This document shows, in pieces, positions 28,022 to 36,413 of a stretch of DNA of 64,000 nt (position 1 is its first letter; every line of letters starts with the position of its first letter). Under the pieces are notes generated by a model. That model did no database searches and was not told the DNA's origin. It was given only the letters and a program-made list of their open reading frames with translations. Made by a program: the position numbers and the translations under genes. The stretch covers positions 434,001 through 498,000 of the forward strand of contig NZ_WAGX01000004.1 in NCBI RefSeq assembly GCF_008830185.1. The letters are read 5' to 3'. Origin of the DNA: Candidatus Galacturonatibacter soehngenii (lineage in GTDB: Bacteria > Bacillota > Clostridia > Lachnospirales > Lachnospiraceae).

Positions 28022-29665
28022 ATGAAAAACAAAAAGATATTAACTTGTGCTACCATTGCACTTGTAGCAAGTATGATCGCGGGATGTAGTACGAATAACT
28101 CGACTACTACAAATAAACAAGAAGTTGCAAAAACGGTTGCGGCCAGTGAAGATAAGAAAGACGAAGCAGATTCAACTGGAAAAGAAGAACTTGTATTTGT
28201 TAATTTTCGAGATATTAGAGATTTAAATCCTCATTTGTATGCAGGCGAAATGTATGCTCAGGAAATGCTCTATGAAACATTGGTAACGATAACTGAAGAT
28301 GGATATAAAGGATGTCTGGCAGAAAGTTGGGATATTAGTGAAGACGGTAGAGTCTATACATTTAAAATCCGTGAGGGGGTATATTTCTCAGACGGAACCA
28401 TTTGCGATGCAAATGCAATTAAGGCTAATTTTGATGCCATTATTGAAAATAAAGAAAGACATACATGGCTTGAAATGATGAATCTTTTGGTTAGTGTAGA
28501 TGCACCCGACTCAAATACATTTGTCATTACGTTATCGGCACCATATTATCCAATGTTAACAGAACTTGGAGTAACAAGACCATTTGCAATAATTTCTCCT
28601 AATGCAATGATGAATGGAAGTACAAAGGACGGTGTAAAGGAGTATATTGGAACTGGTCCGTATGTATTAACGGACTTTGTAATTGATGAGTATGCGGTAT
28701 TTGAAGCAAATGATAATTATTGGGGTGAAAAACCAACCATTCAGAAAATAACGGTAAAAGTAATTCCAGATAACCAAACAAGAATTCTGGCACTTGAAAA
28801 AGGTGAAATTGATTTAATATATGGTAAAAACATGATAGATGCAGATGCAATTACCAAATATGCAGATAGTGAAGAAATTAAGGTGGCATTATCACAACCA
28901 ACATCAACAAGACAGTTGGTAATGAATACAACAGATGAAATTCTAGGTGATATTGAAGTAAGAAAAGCATTGCAGCATGCGACCAACAAAACAGCAATCG
29001 CAGAAGGTATCTTTTATGGACTTGAAGAGCCTGCTGATTTCTTATTCTCAAAGACTATTCCATATTGTGATGTAGCATTGACACCTTATGAATATAATTT
29101 GGAGACAGCAAGTCAATTACTAGAGGATGCAGGTTGGGTAGTTGGAAGCGATGGAATTCGTGAAAAAGCTGGCGTAAAATTATCTCTTGATATGTTATAC
29201 AACAGTGATAGCGTAACTGAAAAAACAATAGCAGAATACCTTCAGGCAGAATATCAGCAAATTGGTGTACAGATTATCATTAATGGACAAGAAGAACAGT
29301 CTTATAGAGATAATATGAAGGCAGGTAATTTTGATATAGTATTTAATATCAGTTGGGGAACTCCATATGATCCACAATCCTCCCTTTCAGGTATGACGGC
29401 ACCTGTTTATGGCGACTATGCTGCTCAGCTTGGACTCGATAATAAAGCAGAAATTGACGAAGCAATTGAAAAAATCTTAGTTTCTACCGATGAAACAACC
29501 AGACAACAATTATATGATTTTGTTCTTGAAAGCCTTCACAAAGATGCTTTATATATACCTTTGACTTATGAGTGTAATAAGGCCATTTATACAAAAGATT
29601 TACAAGGTGTAACCTTTACACAAAGTCAATATGAAGTACCATTTTATAATATGTACTTTGAATAA
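28022..29665 (+). CDS. nikA: NikA-like substrate-binding lipoprotein of a nickel/peptide-type ABC importer
   Basis: The 547-residue protein has a lipoprotein signal (IALVASMIAGC) and a family 5 solute-binding fold. Its sequence follows E. coli NikA closely from memory: DLNPHLYAGEMYAQEMLYE, RHTWLEMMNLLVSVDA, TRPFAIISPNAM, GTGPYVL, NYWGEKPTIQKIT and ISWGTPYDPQSSLSGM. The Arg of the RPF motif that contacts the ligand in NikA is kept, but the position of NikA His416 is Tyr here (MTAPVYGDY against MRVPSHADF). It captures a metal complex or small ligand outside the membrane. The start at 28022 is set by AAAGGAGG. A hairpin separates it from nikB. Confidence 0.85.
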   Translation: MKNKKILTCATIALVASMIAGCSTNNSTTTNKQEVAKTVAASEDKKDEADSTGKEELVFVNFRDIRDLNPHLYAGEMYAQEMLYETLVTITEDGYKGCLAESWDISEDGRVYTFKIREGVYFSDGTICDANAIKANFDAIIENKERHTWLEMMNLLVSVDAPDSNTFVITLSAPYYPMLTELGVTRPFAIISPNAMMNGSTKDGVKEYIGTGPYVLTDFVIDEYAVFEANDNYWGEKPTIQKITVKVIPDNQTRILALEKGEIDLIYGKNMIDADAITKYADSEEIKVALSQPTSTRQLVMNTTDEILGDIEVRKALQHATNKTAIAEGIFYGLEEPADFLFSKTIPYCDVALTPYEYNLETASQLLEDAGWVVGSDGIREKAGVKLSLDMLYNSDSVTEKTIAEYLQAEYQQIGVQIIINGQEEQSYRDNMKAGNFDIVFNISWGTPYDPQSSLSGMTAPVYGDYAAQLGLDNKAEIDEAIEKILVSTDETTRQQLYDFVLESLHKDALYIPLTYECNKAIYTKDLQGVTFTQSQYEVPFYNMYFE

Positions 29666-29693
29666 AGTAGAGCTACTACCTAATCTATAAAAT

Positions 29694-29742
29694 AAAATAC
29701 CAGATGAATCGGTGAAATCTCCAATTTATATCTGGTATTTTT
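29694..29742 (+). terminator. Attenuator-type hairpin between nikA and nikB
   Basis: AAAATACCAGAT pairs with ATCTGGTATTTT around a loop of about 24 bases, followed by T-rich sequence. It lies inside the operon, so it should lower expression of nikBCDE relative to the binding protein, a usual arrangement for importers. Confidence 0.75.
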
Positions 29743-29789
29743 GTATGAGAATAAATAAAAGCCTTTTATGTTAGAAGGGAATAAATTAG

Positions 29790-30728
29790 ATGAAAACTTA
29801 TATTTTGAAAAGAATTGGAAGTGCGATTCCTTTACTGTTTTGTATTTCTTTTTTATGTTTTGTATTTATTAATCTGATTCCTTCAGATCCTGCTGAGGTT
29901 GCACTACGTGTAAGACAAACGCCTGTTATTACAGAACAGGCAATTGAAGAGGTGAGAGAAGAACTTGGATTAAATGCTCCTTATCTTGTTCGTTATGGAA
30001 GATGGCTTATGAATTGCCTTTCTTTTAATTTTGGAGTCAGTTATACGAATCCTTCTAGAACGGTTCTTGGTGAAATAAGTCGTTGTCTTCCAGCAACGGT
30101 TCAGTTAGCAATGGTATCATTAATTTTTGTTATTTTACTCAGTTTGCCGATTGGATTTTTGTGTGCGGTATTTCAAAACAGCTGGTTTGATAAAATTGTT
30201 CGAGCAATCGTTTTTATGACTACCGCTATGCCAGCTTATTGGATTGGATTGTTGCTAATTTGGTTTGTAAGTATATACTTAGACTTACTGCCAACAAGCG
30301 GGAGTGGAAGTATGAAGCATATTATATTACCAGCAATCACAGTTTCCCTAACCTATATTTCAACTTACATTCGGTTGATAAGAAATAATATGTTAGAAAA
30401 TATGAAAGAAGATTATGTACTTTATGCCAATGTGCGTGGCTTAAAACAAACGAATATTCTAATTCGACATATTTTAAAAAATTCCTTACATACTTGTATT
30501 GTGGCAATTGGCATGAGTATTCCACAATTAATTTCAGGGACAATTGTTGTAGAGAATGTGTTTGCTTGGCCAGGACTTGGCAAGCTTTGTATCGAATCAA
30601 TTTTTAATCGAGATTATCCAGTGATACAGACCTATGTACTATTAATTGGAACTTTATTCGTTGTATTTAATTTAATATTTGATATTATTTCTTATGTTAC
30701 AGACCCAAGACTGAGAGGTGACAAATAA
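29790..30728 (+). CDS. nikB: ABC transporter permease NikB
   Basis: The 312-residue membrane protein has the layout of the dipeptide/nickel permease family: first helix IPLLFCISFLCFVFINLIP, the conserved PSDPAEVALR loop, RYGRWLMNCLSFNFGVSY, and the inner-membrane EAA-type loop ADYVLYANVRGLK-like segment here as EDYVLYANVRGLKQTNILIR. It ends with FDIISYVTDPRLRGDK, the typical C-terminus. It forms the pore with NikC. The ATG of nikC follows its stop directly. A partner in importing nickel or a related small ligand. Confidence 0.93.
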   Translation: MKTYILKRIGSAIPLLFCISFLCFVFINLIPSDPAEVALRVRQTPVITEQAIEEVREELGLNAPYLVRYGRWLMNCLSFNFGVSYTNPSRTVLGEISRCLPATVQLAMVSLIFVILLSLPIGFLCAVFQNSWFDKIVRAIVFMTTAMPAYWIGLLLIWFVSIYLDLLPTSGSGSMKHIILPAITVSLTYISTYIRLIRNNMLENMKEDYVLYANVRGLKQTNILIRHILKNSLHTCIVAIGMSIPQLISGTIVVENVFAWPGLGKLCIESIFNRDYPVIQTYVLLIGTLFVVFNLIFDIISYVTDPRLRGDK

Positions 30729-31553
30729 ATGTGGAGACGACTTTATAAAAATAAAATGGCAATGGTTATGATTGGCATTATTTTAATGACGACAATAATA
30801 GGTATTTTTGCTCCATTCTTTGCACCGCATGATTCATATAAAATTAATATTTTAGATAAATATGCGCCTTATTCCCTAGAATATCCCCTTGGAACTGATA
30901 ATCTGGGTCGATGTATTTTATCTCGCATGATATATGGGATTCGCCCTACGCTTTTTTTGTCCTTGCTTACTATGATTGGAACGATTTCGATAGGAACAGT
31001 CATGGGACTATTGGCTGGTTATTTTACAGGAATTATTGATGAAATTATAATGCGTATGGTTGATGTTATGTTATCATTTCCTAGCCAAATCATGGTGTTT
31101 GCAGTGGTAGCGTTGCTTGGTGTAGATGTTAGAAATGTTATTTTAGCAAATGTGTTTATCAAATGGGCATGGTATGCAAGAATGATACGGACTAACGTTA
31201 TGAAGTATAAAGATACCAACTATGTATTGTATTCCAGATGCATTGGTAACAAAGAAAGCTTTATCTTGTTTCGTCATCTATTACCAAGTATTTCTTCAGA
31301 AATGGCAGTTTTAGCAACCCTAGATATTGGATGGGCCATTCTTAATATCTCCACCTTGTCTTTTTTGGGATTAGGTGTGCAAGCTCCAACGCCAGAATGG
31401 GGTGCTATGCTTAGTGAGGCAAAAAACGTATTGACGACAAATCCCAATCAAATGATTGCACCTGGTGTGGCTATTGTTATTTTGGTCGCTGCCTTTAATT
31501 TTCTTGGTGATGCACTTCGTGATGCATTGGATCCAAAGGAGAAAAACCTATGA
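30729..31553 (+). CDS. nikC: ABC transporter permease NikC
   Basis: The 274-residue second permease has the DppC/NikC layout: first helix near residues 11-30, AYSLEYPLGTDNLGRCILSR-type signature as YPLGTDNLGRCILSRMIYG, and the coupling loop TNYVLYSRCIGNKESFILF. The segment STLSFLGLGVQAPTPEWGAM is conserved in the group, and it ends GDALRDALDPK. GAGAGGTG upstream lies in the end of nikB. It overlaps nikD by four bases (ATGA), so the genes are translationally coupled. Works with NikB as the membrane channel. Confidence 0.93.
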   Translation: MWRRLYKNKMAMVMIGIILMTTIIGIFAPFFAPHDSYKINILDKYAPYSLEYPLGTDNLGRCILSRMIYGIRPTLFLSLLTMIGTISIGTVMGLLAGYFTGIIDEIIMRMVDVMLSFPSQIMVFAVVALLGVDVRNVILANVFIKWAWYARMIRTNVMKYKDTNYVLYSRCIGNKESFILFRHLLPSISSEMAVLATLDIGWAILNISTLSFLGLGVQAPTPEWGAMLSEAKNVLTTNPNQMIAPGVAIVILVAAFNFLGDALRDALDPKEKNL

Positions 31554-32392
31554 GTGAGAAAAAAATACTGGAAATAAAAAACCTTACCGTTGATTTAAGA
31601 AATACAAATAAACAAACACAAAAAATCATTCATGATATTAGTTTTGAGCTTTATGAAGGAGAGTGCCTTGGTATTTTAGGTGAAAGTGGTAGTGGGAAAA
31701 GCATGAGTGTAAAAGCCATTTTAGGGTTATTAAATTCAAATTTTATTATAAATGGCAAGGCAATGTTTTTCGGAGTCGATTTGCTTTCACAAACAAACGA
31801 AAAATTAAGACAATATCGTGGAAATAAAATAACTATGATATTGCAAAATCCTATGACTTGCTTTGATCCTCTTTATACAATGGAAAAACAAATAAAGGAA
31901 ACCTGGATGTCGCATATACGTTTATCGAAACACGAAATGAAAGATAAAGCAATGGATATGCTTGCTCGAATGCAGTTAAAAGATCCAGAAGAAATATTAA
32001 AAAAATATCCCCATCAGTTAAGTGGAGGAATGTTGCAAAGAATTACAATTGGATTGGCTTTATCCATGGAACCTGATTTGATTGTCGCAGATGAACCAAC
32101 TACTGCAATTGATGCAATTACTCAATATGAGATTATGAAAGAGTTTGAAGAAATAAAAAAAAGAAAAACAGCTATGATTTTTATTTCTCACGATTTGAGT
32201 GTGGTTTCTCAAATTGCAGACAGAATAATTGTAATGAATCAAGGCAAAATTGCAGAGCAAGGTGATTTAAATCATATCATGCTTCATGCAAAAGATTCTT
32301 ATACGAAACAACTTGTAAGCAGTAAGAGGATGGTACTAGAAAAGTACAATGCTATTTTGCAGAAAGGATACAAAGATGATTACACTCGATAA
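31550..32392 (+). CDS. nikD: ABC transporter ATPase NikD
   Basis: The 280-residue ATPase has Walker A GESGSGKS in LGILGESGSGKSMSVKAI, a Q-loop at ILQNPMTCFDPL, signature LSGGMLQRITIGLAL, Walker B LIVADEPTTAID and His in FISHDLSV. The GMLQR form of the signature is typical of NikD-type and DppD-type ATPases. It pairs with NikE to drive uptake. The start of nikE lies inside its last codons. No deletions or frame problems were seen. Confidence 0.93.
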   Translation: MSEKKILEIKNLTVDLRNTNKQTQKIIHDISFELYEGECLGILGESGSGKSMSVKAILGLLNSNFIINGKAMFFGVDLLSQTNEKLRQYRGNKITMILQNPMTCFDPLYTMEKQIKETWMSHIRLSKHEMKDKAMDMLARMQLKDPEEILKKYPHQLSGGMLQRITIGLALSMEPDLIVADEPTTAIDAITQYEIMKEFEEIKKRKTAMIFISHDLSVVSQIADRIIVMNQGKIAEQGDLNHIMLHAKDSYTKQLVSSKRMVLEKYNAILQKGYKDDYTR

Positions 32393-33122
32393 AATCAATG
32401 TAGGGTTTCGAAAAGAAAATACAACGAAGTTATTTGGGAAAGAAAAAAAGCAAGTGTTATTTGACGTATCCATGCATGTAAATCAAGGAGAATGTATCGG
32501 ATTATTGGGAGAAAGCGGGAGTGGAAAAAGTACACTTGGGCGGATAATATGTGGCTTATTAAAGCCTGATAGTGGTACTATAAATGTTACAGGTCCAATT
32601 AGTATTGTGTTTCAAGATTATACAACCTCAGCCAACCCAAGATTCACAGTTAGCCAGATTATAAAAGAGTCACTATCTGTAAGGGAAAGAACACAAGGCA
32701 TAAAGATAGAAAAAGAAGAAGAGGTACAGCATCTACTAGAGCTTGTTGGATTACCAAAAGACTTTGTGACTCGTTATCCCCATGAGTTAAGTGGTGGGCA
32801 GTTACAAAGAGTTTGTATCGCTCGTGCTGTCGCCTTGCAACCAAAGACTATTTTATTTGATGAAGCAATCAGTTCATTGGATGCGCATACACAGGTACAA
32901 ATCATGGATTTATTACTTAAAATAAAAAAGCAATTTAATCTTACCTATGTTTTTATTACACATGATCTTACTTCTGTTACTTATTTTTGTGATCGAGTCT
33001 TGTTTTTGTATCAAGGACGTGTTGTTGAAGAAAAAAAAGTAACAGATTTGGCGAGAGTGGAGCATGACTATGCAAAAAGCTTGCTTTATTCCATTGTAGA
33101 TATTAGGAGTAACGAAAAATGA
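32376..33122 (+). CDS. nikE: ABC transporter ATPase NikE
   Basis: The 248-residue ATPase has Walker A GLLGESGSGKSTLGRII, Q-loop IVFQDYTTSANP, signature LSGGQLQRVCIARAV, Walker B TILFDEAISSLDAH and FITHDLTSV. The ISSLDAHTQ D-loop region is like NikE. The start at 32376 is chosen because AAAGGA sits seven bases upstream; this gives a 17-base overlap with nikD. An earlier ATG at 32349 is inside nikD and lacks homology. Its stop overlaps the ATG of the MATE gene by four bases, which ties the exporter to this operon. Confidence 0.92.
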   Translation: MITLDKINVGFRKENTTKLFGKEKKQVLFDVSMHVNQGECIGLLGESGSGKSTLGRIICGLLKPDSGTINVTGPISIVFQDYTTSANPRFTVSQIIKESLSVRERTQGIKIEKEEEVQHLLELVGLPKDFVTRYPHELSGGQLQRVCIARAVALQPKTILFDEAISSLDAHTQVQIMDLLLKIKKQFNLTYVFITHDLTSVTYFCDRVLFLYQGRVVEEKKVTDLARVEHDYAKSLLYSIVDIRSNEK

Positions 33123-34477
33123 AACATGCCTCATTGACAGAAGGTGGTATGGTTAAGGGATTTCTTCTATTTGCAATTCCTATGTTGCTTAATAGTATCA
33201 TGCAACAAATGTTTAGTACGGTTGATATGTACTTTATTGGAAACTATGTTGGAAAAAATGCAGCAGCAGCAGTTGGAGCAAGTGGAGTTTTAATAACCTG
33301 TATGATTGGACTTTTTACAGGGCTTACAACAGGGGCAGGAATTTTAGCTGCTCGTTTCTTTGGTAGTAAAAGATGGAAAGAGTATATTGAGGTTGGTAAA
33401 ACAGCAAGAAAAATGAGTGTTATCTTTGGCGTTTTCATTATGTTATTAGGCTGGATGAATATGAAATCTCTATTAATTTTATTTAAAACGCCAAATGAGA
33501 TATTAGATGATGCCTTACTATATGCAAAAACGTATTTATTTGGATTAATGCCTATGCTTCTTTTTCAAACTGATTTTGCTCTTATGAAAGCCTCCAATGA
33601 GGCAAAACGACCAGTTTATAGTTTGCTTCTTGCAGGAGTGATTAATGCAATATTAGATTATATATTTATCTTAGTTATGGAATGGGGAATTCTAGGAGCT
33701 TCCCTAGCTACGGTGATATCTCAATGGATTGCTGCAATCTTTACTAGAGTAATGTTTGTATATTACATCAGGAAAAAACTCCAACTATCTTATGTGAAAG
33801 TGAAAATAAGTAGAAAAAAAGAAAGAAATTTCATGTTAAAGATGCTAAAAATTGGATTACCAGCAGGAATACAGGCTGTGTTTCTCACTTTTTCTAATCT
33901 AGTTATGCAATATTTTGTGAATCAGCTTGGAATCTATCAGGTTGCTGCTTTTGCAGCTTATTTTAAAATTGAAACCATGATTTATCTTCCAATTCTTGCT
34001 ATAGGCAACACCGTATTAATTTTTGTAAGTCAGAATGTAGGTGCAAAACAATATGAAAGGATAAAAAAAGGTGTTCTTTTTAGCCTTTGCTTTGCTGTTT
34101 TTACTACTTTAGTATTGTCGTTTGGAACACTTTTAATTGGAGAAGAGATTTTTTGGATACTGATTAAAGATAAAAACATTATTGCGTTTGGAAAAACATT
34201 AATTTTTATCTGTTTCCCATTTTATTTTATATATGCCATTCTTGATATCACGGGGAACACAGTAAGAGGGTTAGGTAATTCTTTGATTCCTATGATTAAT
34301 AGTATCGTTAGTTTAGGATTCCTTCGAATTGCAATTGTTAGCCTATGGGCTGCTAATTATAAACAATTAAATAAAATTGCAATGGTTTATCCTATTACAT
34401 GGGGGATCTGTGCAATGTTAAATGCAACTTTTCTGATAACACAGTGGAGAAGAATAAAAAGAAAACTGGAGATTTGA
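33119..34477 (+). CDS. MATE family efflux transporter encoded in the nik operon
   Basis: The 452-residue protein has twelve predicted membrane helices in two similar halves. Conserved MATE segments are visible: KGFLLFAIPMLLNSIMQQMF at the start, GNYVGKNAAAAVGASG in the first half and QNVGAKQYERIKKG in the second. The family exports cationic or metabolite compounds in exchange for protons or sodium. The four-base overlap with nikE strongly suggests one transcript, so its substrate may be related to that of the importer. The gene itself does not show which substrate. One base separates it from the deacylase gene. Confidence 0.92.
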   Translation: MKHASLTEGGMVKGFLLFAIPMLLNSIMQQMFSTVDMYFIGNYVGKNAAAAVGASGVLITCMIGLFTGLTTGAGILAARFFGSKRWKEYIEVGKTARKMSVIFGVFIMLLGWMNMKSLLILFKTPNEILDDALLYAKTYLFGLMPMLLFQTDFALMKASNEAKRPVYSLLLAGVINAILDYIFILVMEWGILGASLATVISQWIAAIFTRVMFVYYIRKKLQLSYVKVKISRKKERNFMLKMLKIGLPAGIQAVFLTFSNLVMQYFVNQLGIYQVAAFAAYFKIETMIYLPILAIGNTVLIFVSQNVGAKQYERIKKGVLFSLCFAVFTTLVLSFGTLLIGEEIFWILIKDKNIIAFGKTLIFICFPFYFIYAILDITGNTVRGLGNSLIPMINSIVSLGFLRIAIVSLWAANYKQLNKIAMVYPITWGICAMLNATFLITQWRRIKRKLEI

Positions 34478-34478
34478 A

Positions 34479-35423
34479 ATGATTGAAAATTTATTACATA
34501 CAAAGACAGGAGAAAAAAAAGAGTTCTTTCTAGAAATAAATGGGATTGAACGTCTGCCTGTTACATTAATTGAAGGAAAAGAGAAAGGAAAGACTCTCTT
34601 AATTACAAGTGGGATACATTGTACAGAATATACTGGTATTGAAACTGCCATTGAATTGGCGCAGGAGCTTAAGCCAGACCAAATCAAAGGTAGAGTTATC
34701 TTGGTTCACCCTGTTAATCGAACAGGATTTGAGGCTGGACAGCTTAATTCTTGTGTACCGAAAGATAATAAGAATCTTAATAGAGTCTTTCCAGGAAATA
34801 GAGATGGAAGCGCCTCAGAACAGATAGCAGATTATATTGTTACAAATTTACATTCACAGGCGGATTATTATATCGATATGCATGGAGGTAATATACAAGA
34901 GGATTTGACACCTTATGTCTACTATGTGACCGTTACAACACCAGAGATTAGTCAGAAAGCAAAAGAAATGGCTAACCGAGTGAATGTTAATTATAAAGTA
35001 GGCTCAAAAGTAGGAGGTGAAGGTTCTTATAATTACGCTGGTGCTTGTAAGATTCCTTCGATTCTAATTGAACGTGGCTGTGGAGGAATTTGGACAAAGG
35101 ACGATGTGGTCTTATATAAGGAGGACATTAAAAATGTAATGCGATTTCTTGGGATATTAGAGGATAGTATCCAAGAAATTGAGTATAAGCCAAAGCGTAC
35201 CAAGCAGATTCTAGAAATATATTCATCTGTAGCTGGTTGTTGGTATCCAGCAAAAAGAGCTGGTGAAAAAGTGTGTAAGGGTGAACTGGCGGGAGAAATA
35301 AAAGATTATTTTGGAAATATTATTGAGAAATATTATTTTAAAGAAAATGGAGTGATATTATTTCAAATTTCTTCGCTAGGCATTCAGGAAAGACAGAATA
35401 TAATCACTTATGGACAAATATAA
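34479..35423 (+). CDS. Succinylglutamate desuccinylase/aspartoacylase-family zinc deacylase
   Basis: The 314-residue protein belongs to the M14-like AstE/AspA group. Zinc ligands are visible as H-x-x-E in TSGIHCTEYTGIETA, and the second His in YYIDMHGGN. Other conserved pieces are HPVNRTGF, NKNLNRVFPG and IERGCGG in the later strands. It should hydrolyse an amide bond of an N-acyl amino acid or similar small molecule in the cytoplasm, as there is no signal peptide. It is the last gene of the nik operon, one base after the MATE gene. This suggests the imported or exported ligand is acylated, but that is an inference. Confidence 0.88.
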   Translation: MIENLLHTKTGEKKEFFLEINGIERLPVTLIEGKEKGKTLLITSGIHCTEYTGIETAIELAQELKPDQIKGRVILVHPVNRTGFEAGQLNSCVPKDNKNLNRVFPGNRDGSASEQIADYIVTNLHSQADYYIDMHGGNIQEDLTPYVYYVTVTTPEISQKAKEMANRVNVNYKVGSKVGGEGSYNYAGACKIPSILIERGCGGIWTKDDVVLYKEDIKNVMRFLGILEDSIQEIEYKPKRTKQILEIYSSVAGCWYPAKRAGEKVCKGELAGEIKDYFGNIIEKYYFKENGVILFQISSLGIQERQNIITYGQI

Positions 35424-35437
35424 CAGTCAAATCAGGG

Positions 35438-35465
35438 TTGCTTATTTATTTCTTTGTGTTATAAT
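35438..35465 (+). promoter_or_regulatory. Extended -10 promoter upstream of the 35588 gene
   Basis: TTGCTT (35438-35443) and TATAAT (35460-35465) are 16 bases apart, with TG just before the -10 box (TGTTATAAT). Transcription would start near 35472. Confidence 0.6.
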
Positions 35466-35502
35466 AAAGGTAATTGAACAAACAAAGAACCGTCTTATCC
35501 AT

Positions 35503-35556
35503 AAGAAGGGCTTTTGGTAACGTGCCATGTGCACAGCTGAAAGCCCTTCTTTTTTA
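35503..35556 (+). terminator. Leader hairpin with U-run before the 35588 gene
   Basis: AGAAGGGCTTT (35504) pairs with AAAGCCCTTCT (35540-35550), then six T. The loop carries a small helix, GTGC with GCAC. It can end the nik operon and also lies inside the leader of the next gene, so it may act as an attenuator. Confidence 0.75.
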
Positions 35557-35587
35557 ACATAGAGGATAGGACAAGAAGGAGAGTAAG

Positions 35588-36361
35588 ATGAAATTAGAAG
35601 GAAAGGCAATTTCCCATGTTAAATTCGGGAAAGGTATTGTAAAAGAATCCAGCGAAAAATATATTACAATTTTATTTCCTCATGGTGAGAAGAAATTTCT
35701 CTATCCAGATGCCTTTTTAAAGTTTCTTATCCTAAAAGACGAGAAAACACAAGAAAAAATCGATCAAATCTTAGATGGGAAACTATCAAGGGAAGAAAAA
35801 AGGCGAGAAAAAGAACGAAAAGAACAAGAGAAACAGCAACGTATACAAAATTTAAAAATCAGACAGTATTCTCAGGCAGCTTTTGGGCTTAGCCCAAATA
35901 ATCAAGAACAGGTTTTTGAGCGTTGGAGTGTTTATACAGGACAATATTTAAGTGGTAAGTCAAAAGGAGAGCCTAAAATTCCAACTAAACTGGATTTGAA
36001 TTCTGCCTGTTTGATTACCTTACGTCGGATGGGAGAGCCTGAGAAAAACAGGAAAATCATAGGTGCATTTATGGTTGAGGATGATTTTGATGCTAGTTCT
36101 TGCATGGATGGTATCATTCGAAGCCATGACTATTTTCGAATGGAATTAAAAGAGAGAGAAAGGCTGCCATATTGGGATTACTTTGAAGAATCAGAACCAT
36201 TGAAATGGGGCAGATCAGAAATGAAGTTGATTACAATAACACAAATGCAGACTATTTTAAAAGATATGCAGCAAAAAATTTCTCACAGTAAGAGAAAAGA
36301 AAAAATGAAGGAATTCTATGAATACTTTTGTTTTGTCAATCGATTAAATAATGAATCATGA
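35588..36361 (+). CDS. Protein of unknown function with Tudor-like N-terminus
   Basis: The 257-residue protein starts with GKAISHVKFGKGIVKESSEK, which looks like the small Tudor/SH3-type domain at the end of UvrD/PcrA helicases (about residues 1-50). A highly charged helix follows (REEKRREKERKEQEKQQ, about 75-95), then a globular part with QVFERWSVYTGQYLSG, RWSVY and FMVEDDFDASSCMDG. No catalytic motif is known to me. It is preceded by a promoter and a terminator hairpin in its leader and by GAAGGAGAG. It may act on nucleic acid or its enzymes if the Tudor-like part is real, but this is a weak inference. Confidence 0.6.
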   Translation: MKLEGKAISHVKFGKGIVKESSEKYITILFPHGEKKFLYPDAFLKFLILKDEKTQEKIDQILDGKLSREEKRREKERKEQEKQQRIQNLKIRQYSQAAFGLSPNNQEQVFERWSVYTGQYLSGKSKGEPKIPTKLDLNSACLITLRRMGEPEKNRKIIGAFMVEDDFDASSCMDGIIRSHDYFRMELKERERLPYWDYFEESEPLKWGRSEMKLITITQMQTILKDMQQKISHSKRKEKMKEFYEYFCFVNRLNNES

Positions 36362-36387
36362 TATAAAAGCTTCATGCTTTTTATATA
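36361..36387 (+). terminator. Small hairpin terminator
   Basis: ATATAAAAGC pairs with GCTTTTTATAT around TTCAT. It overlaps the stop of the preceding gene and has a weak U-tract. Confidence 0.5.
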
Positions 36388-36413
36388 AATATTTACTTAA
36401 ATAGGAGGAAAAA

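Noticed and set aside
35503-35556. Known nickel/cobalt or other riboswitch
   Set aside because: The sequence does not contain conserved cores that I know for NiCo, fluoride, guanidine or cyclic-di-GMP classes. It is kept only as a leader hairpin.
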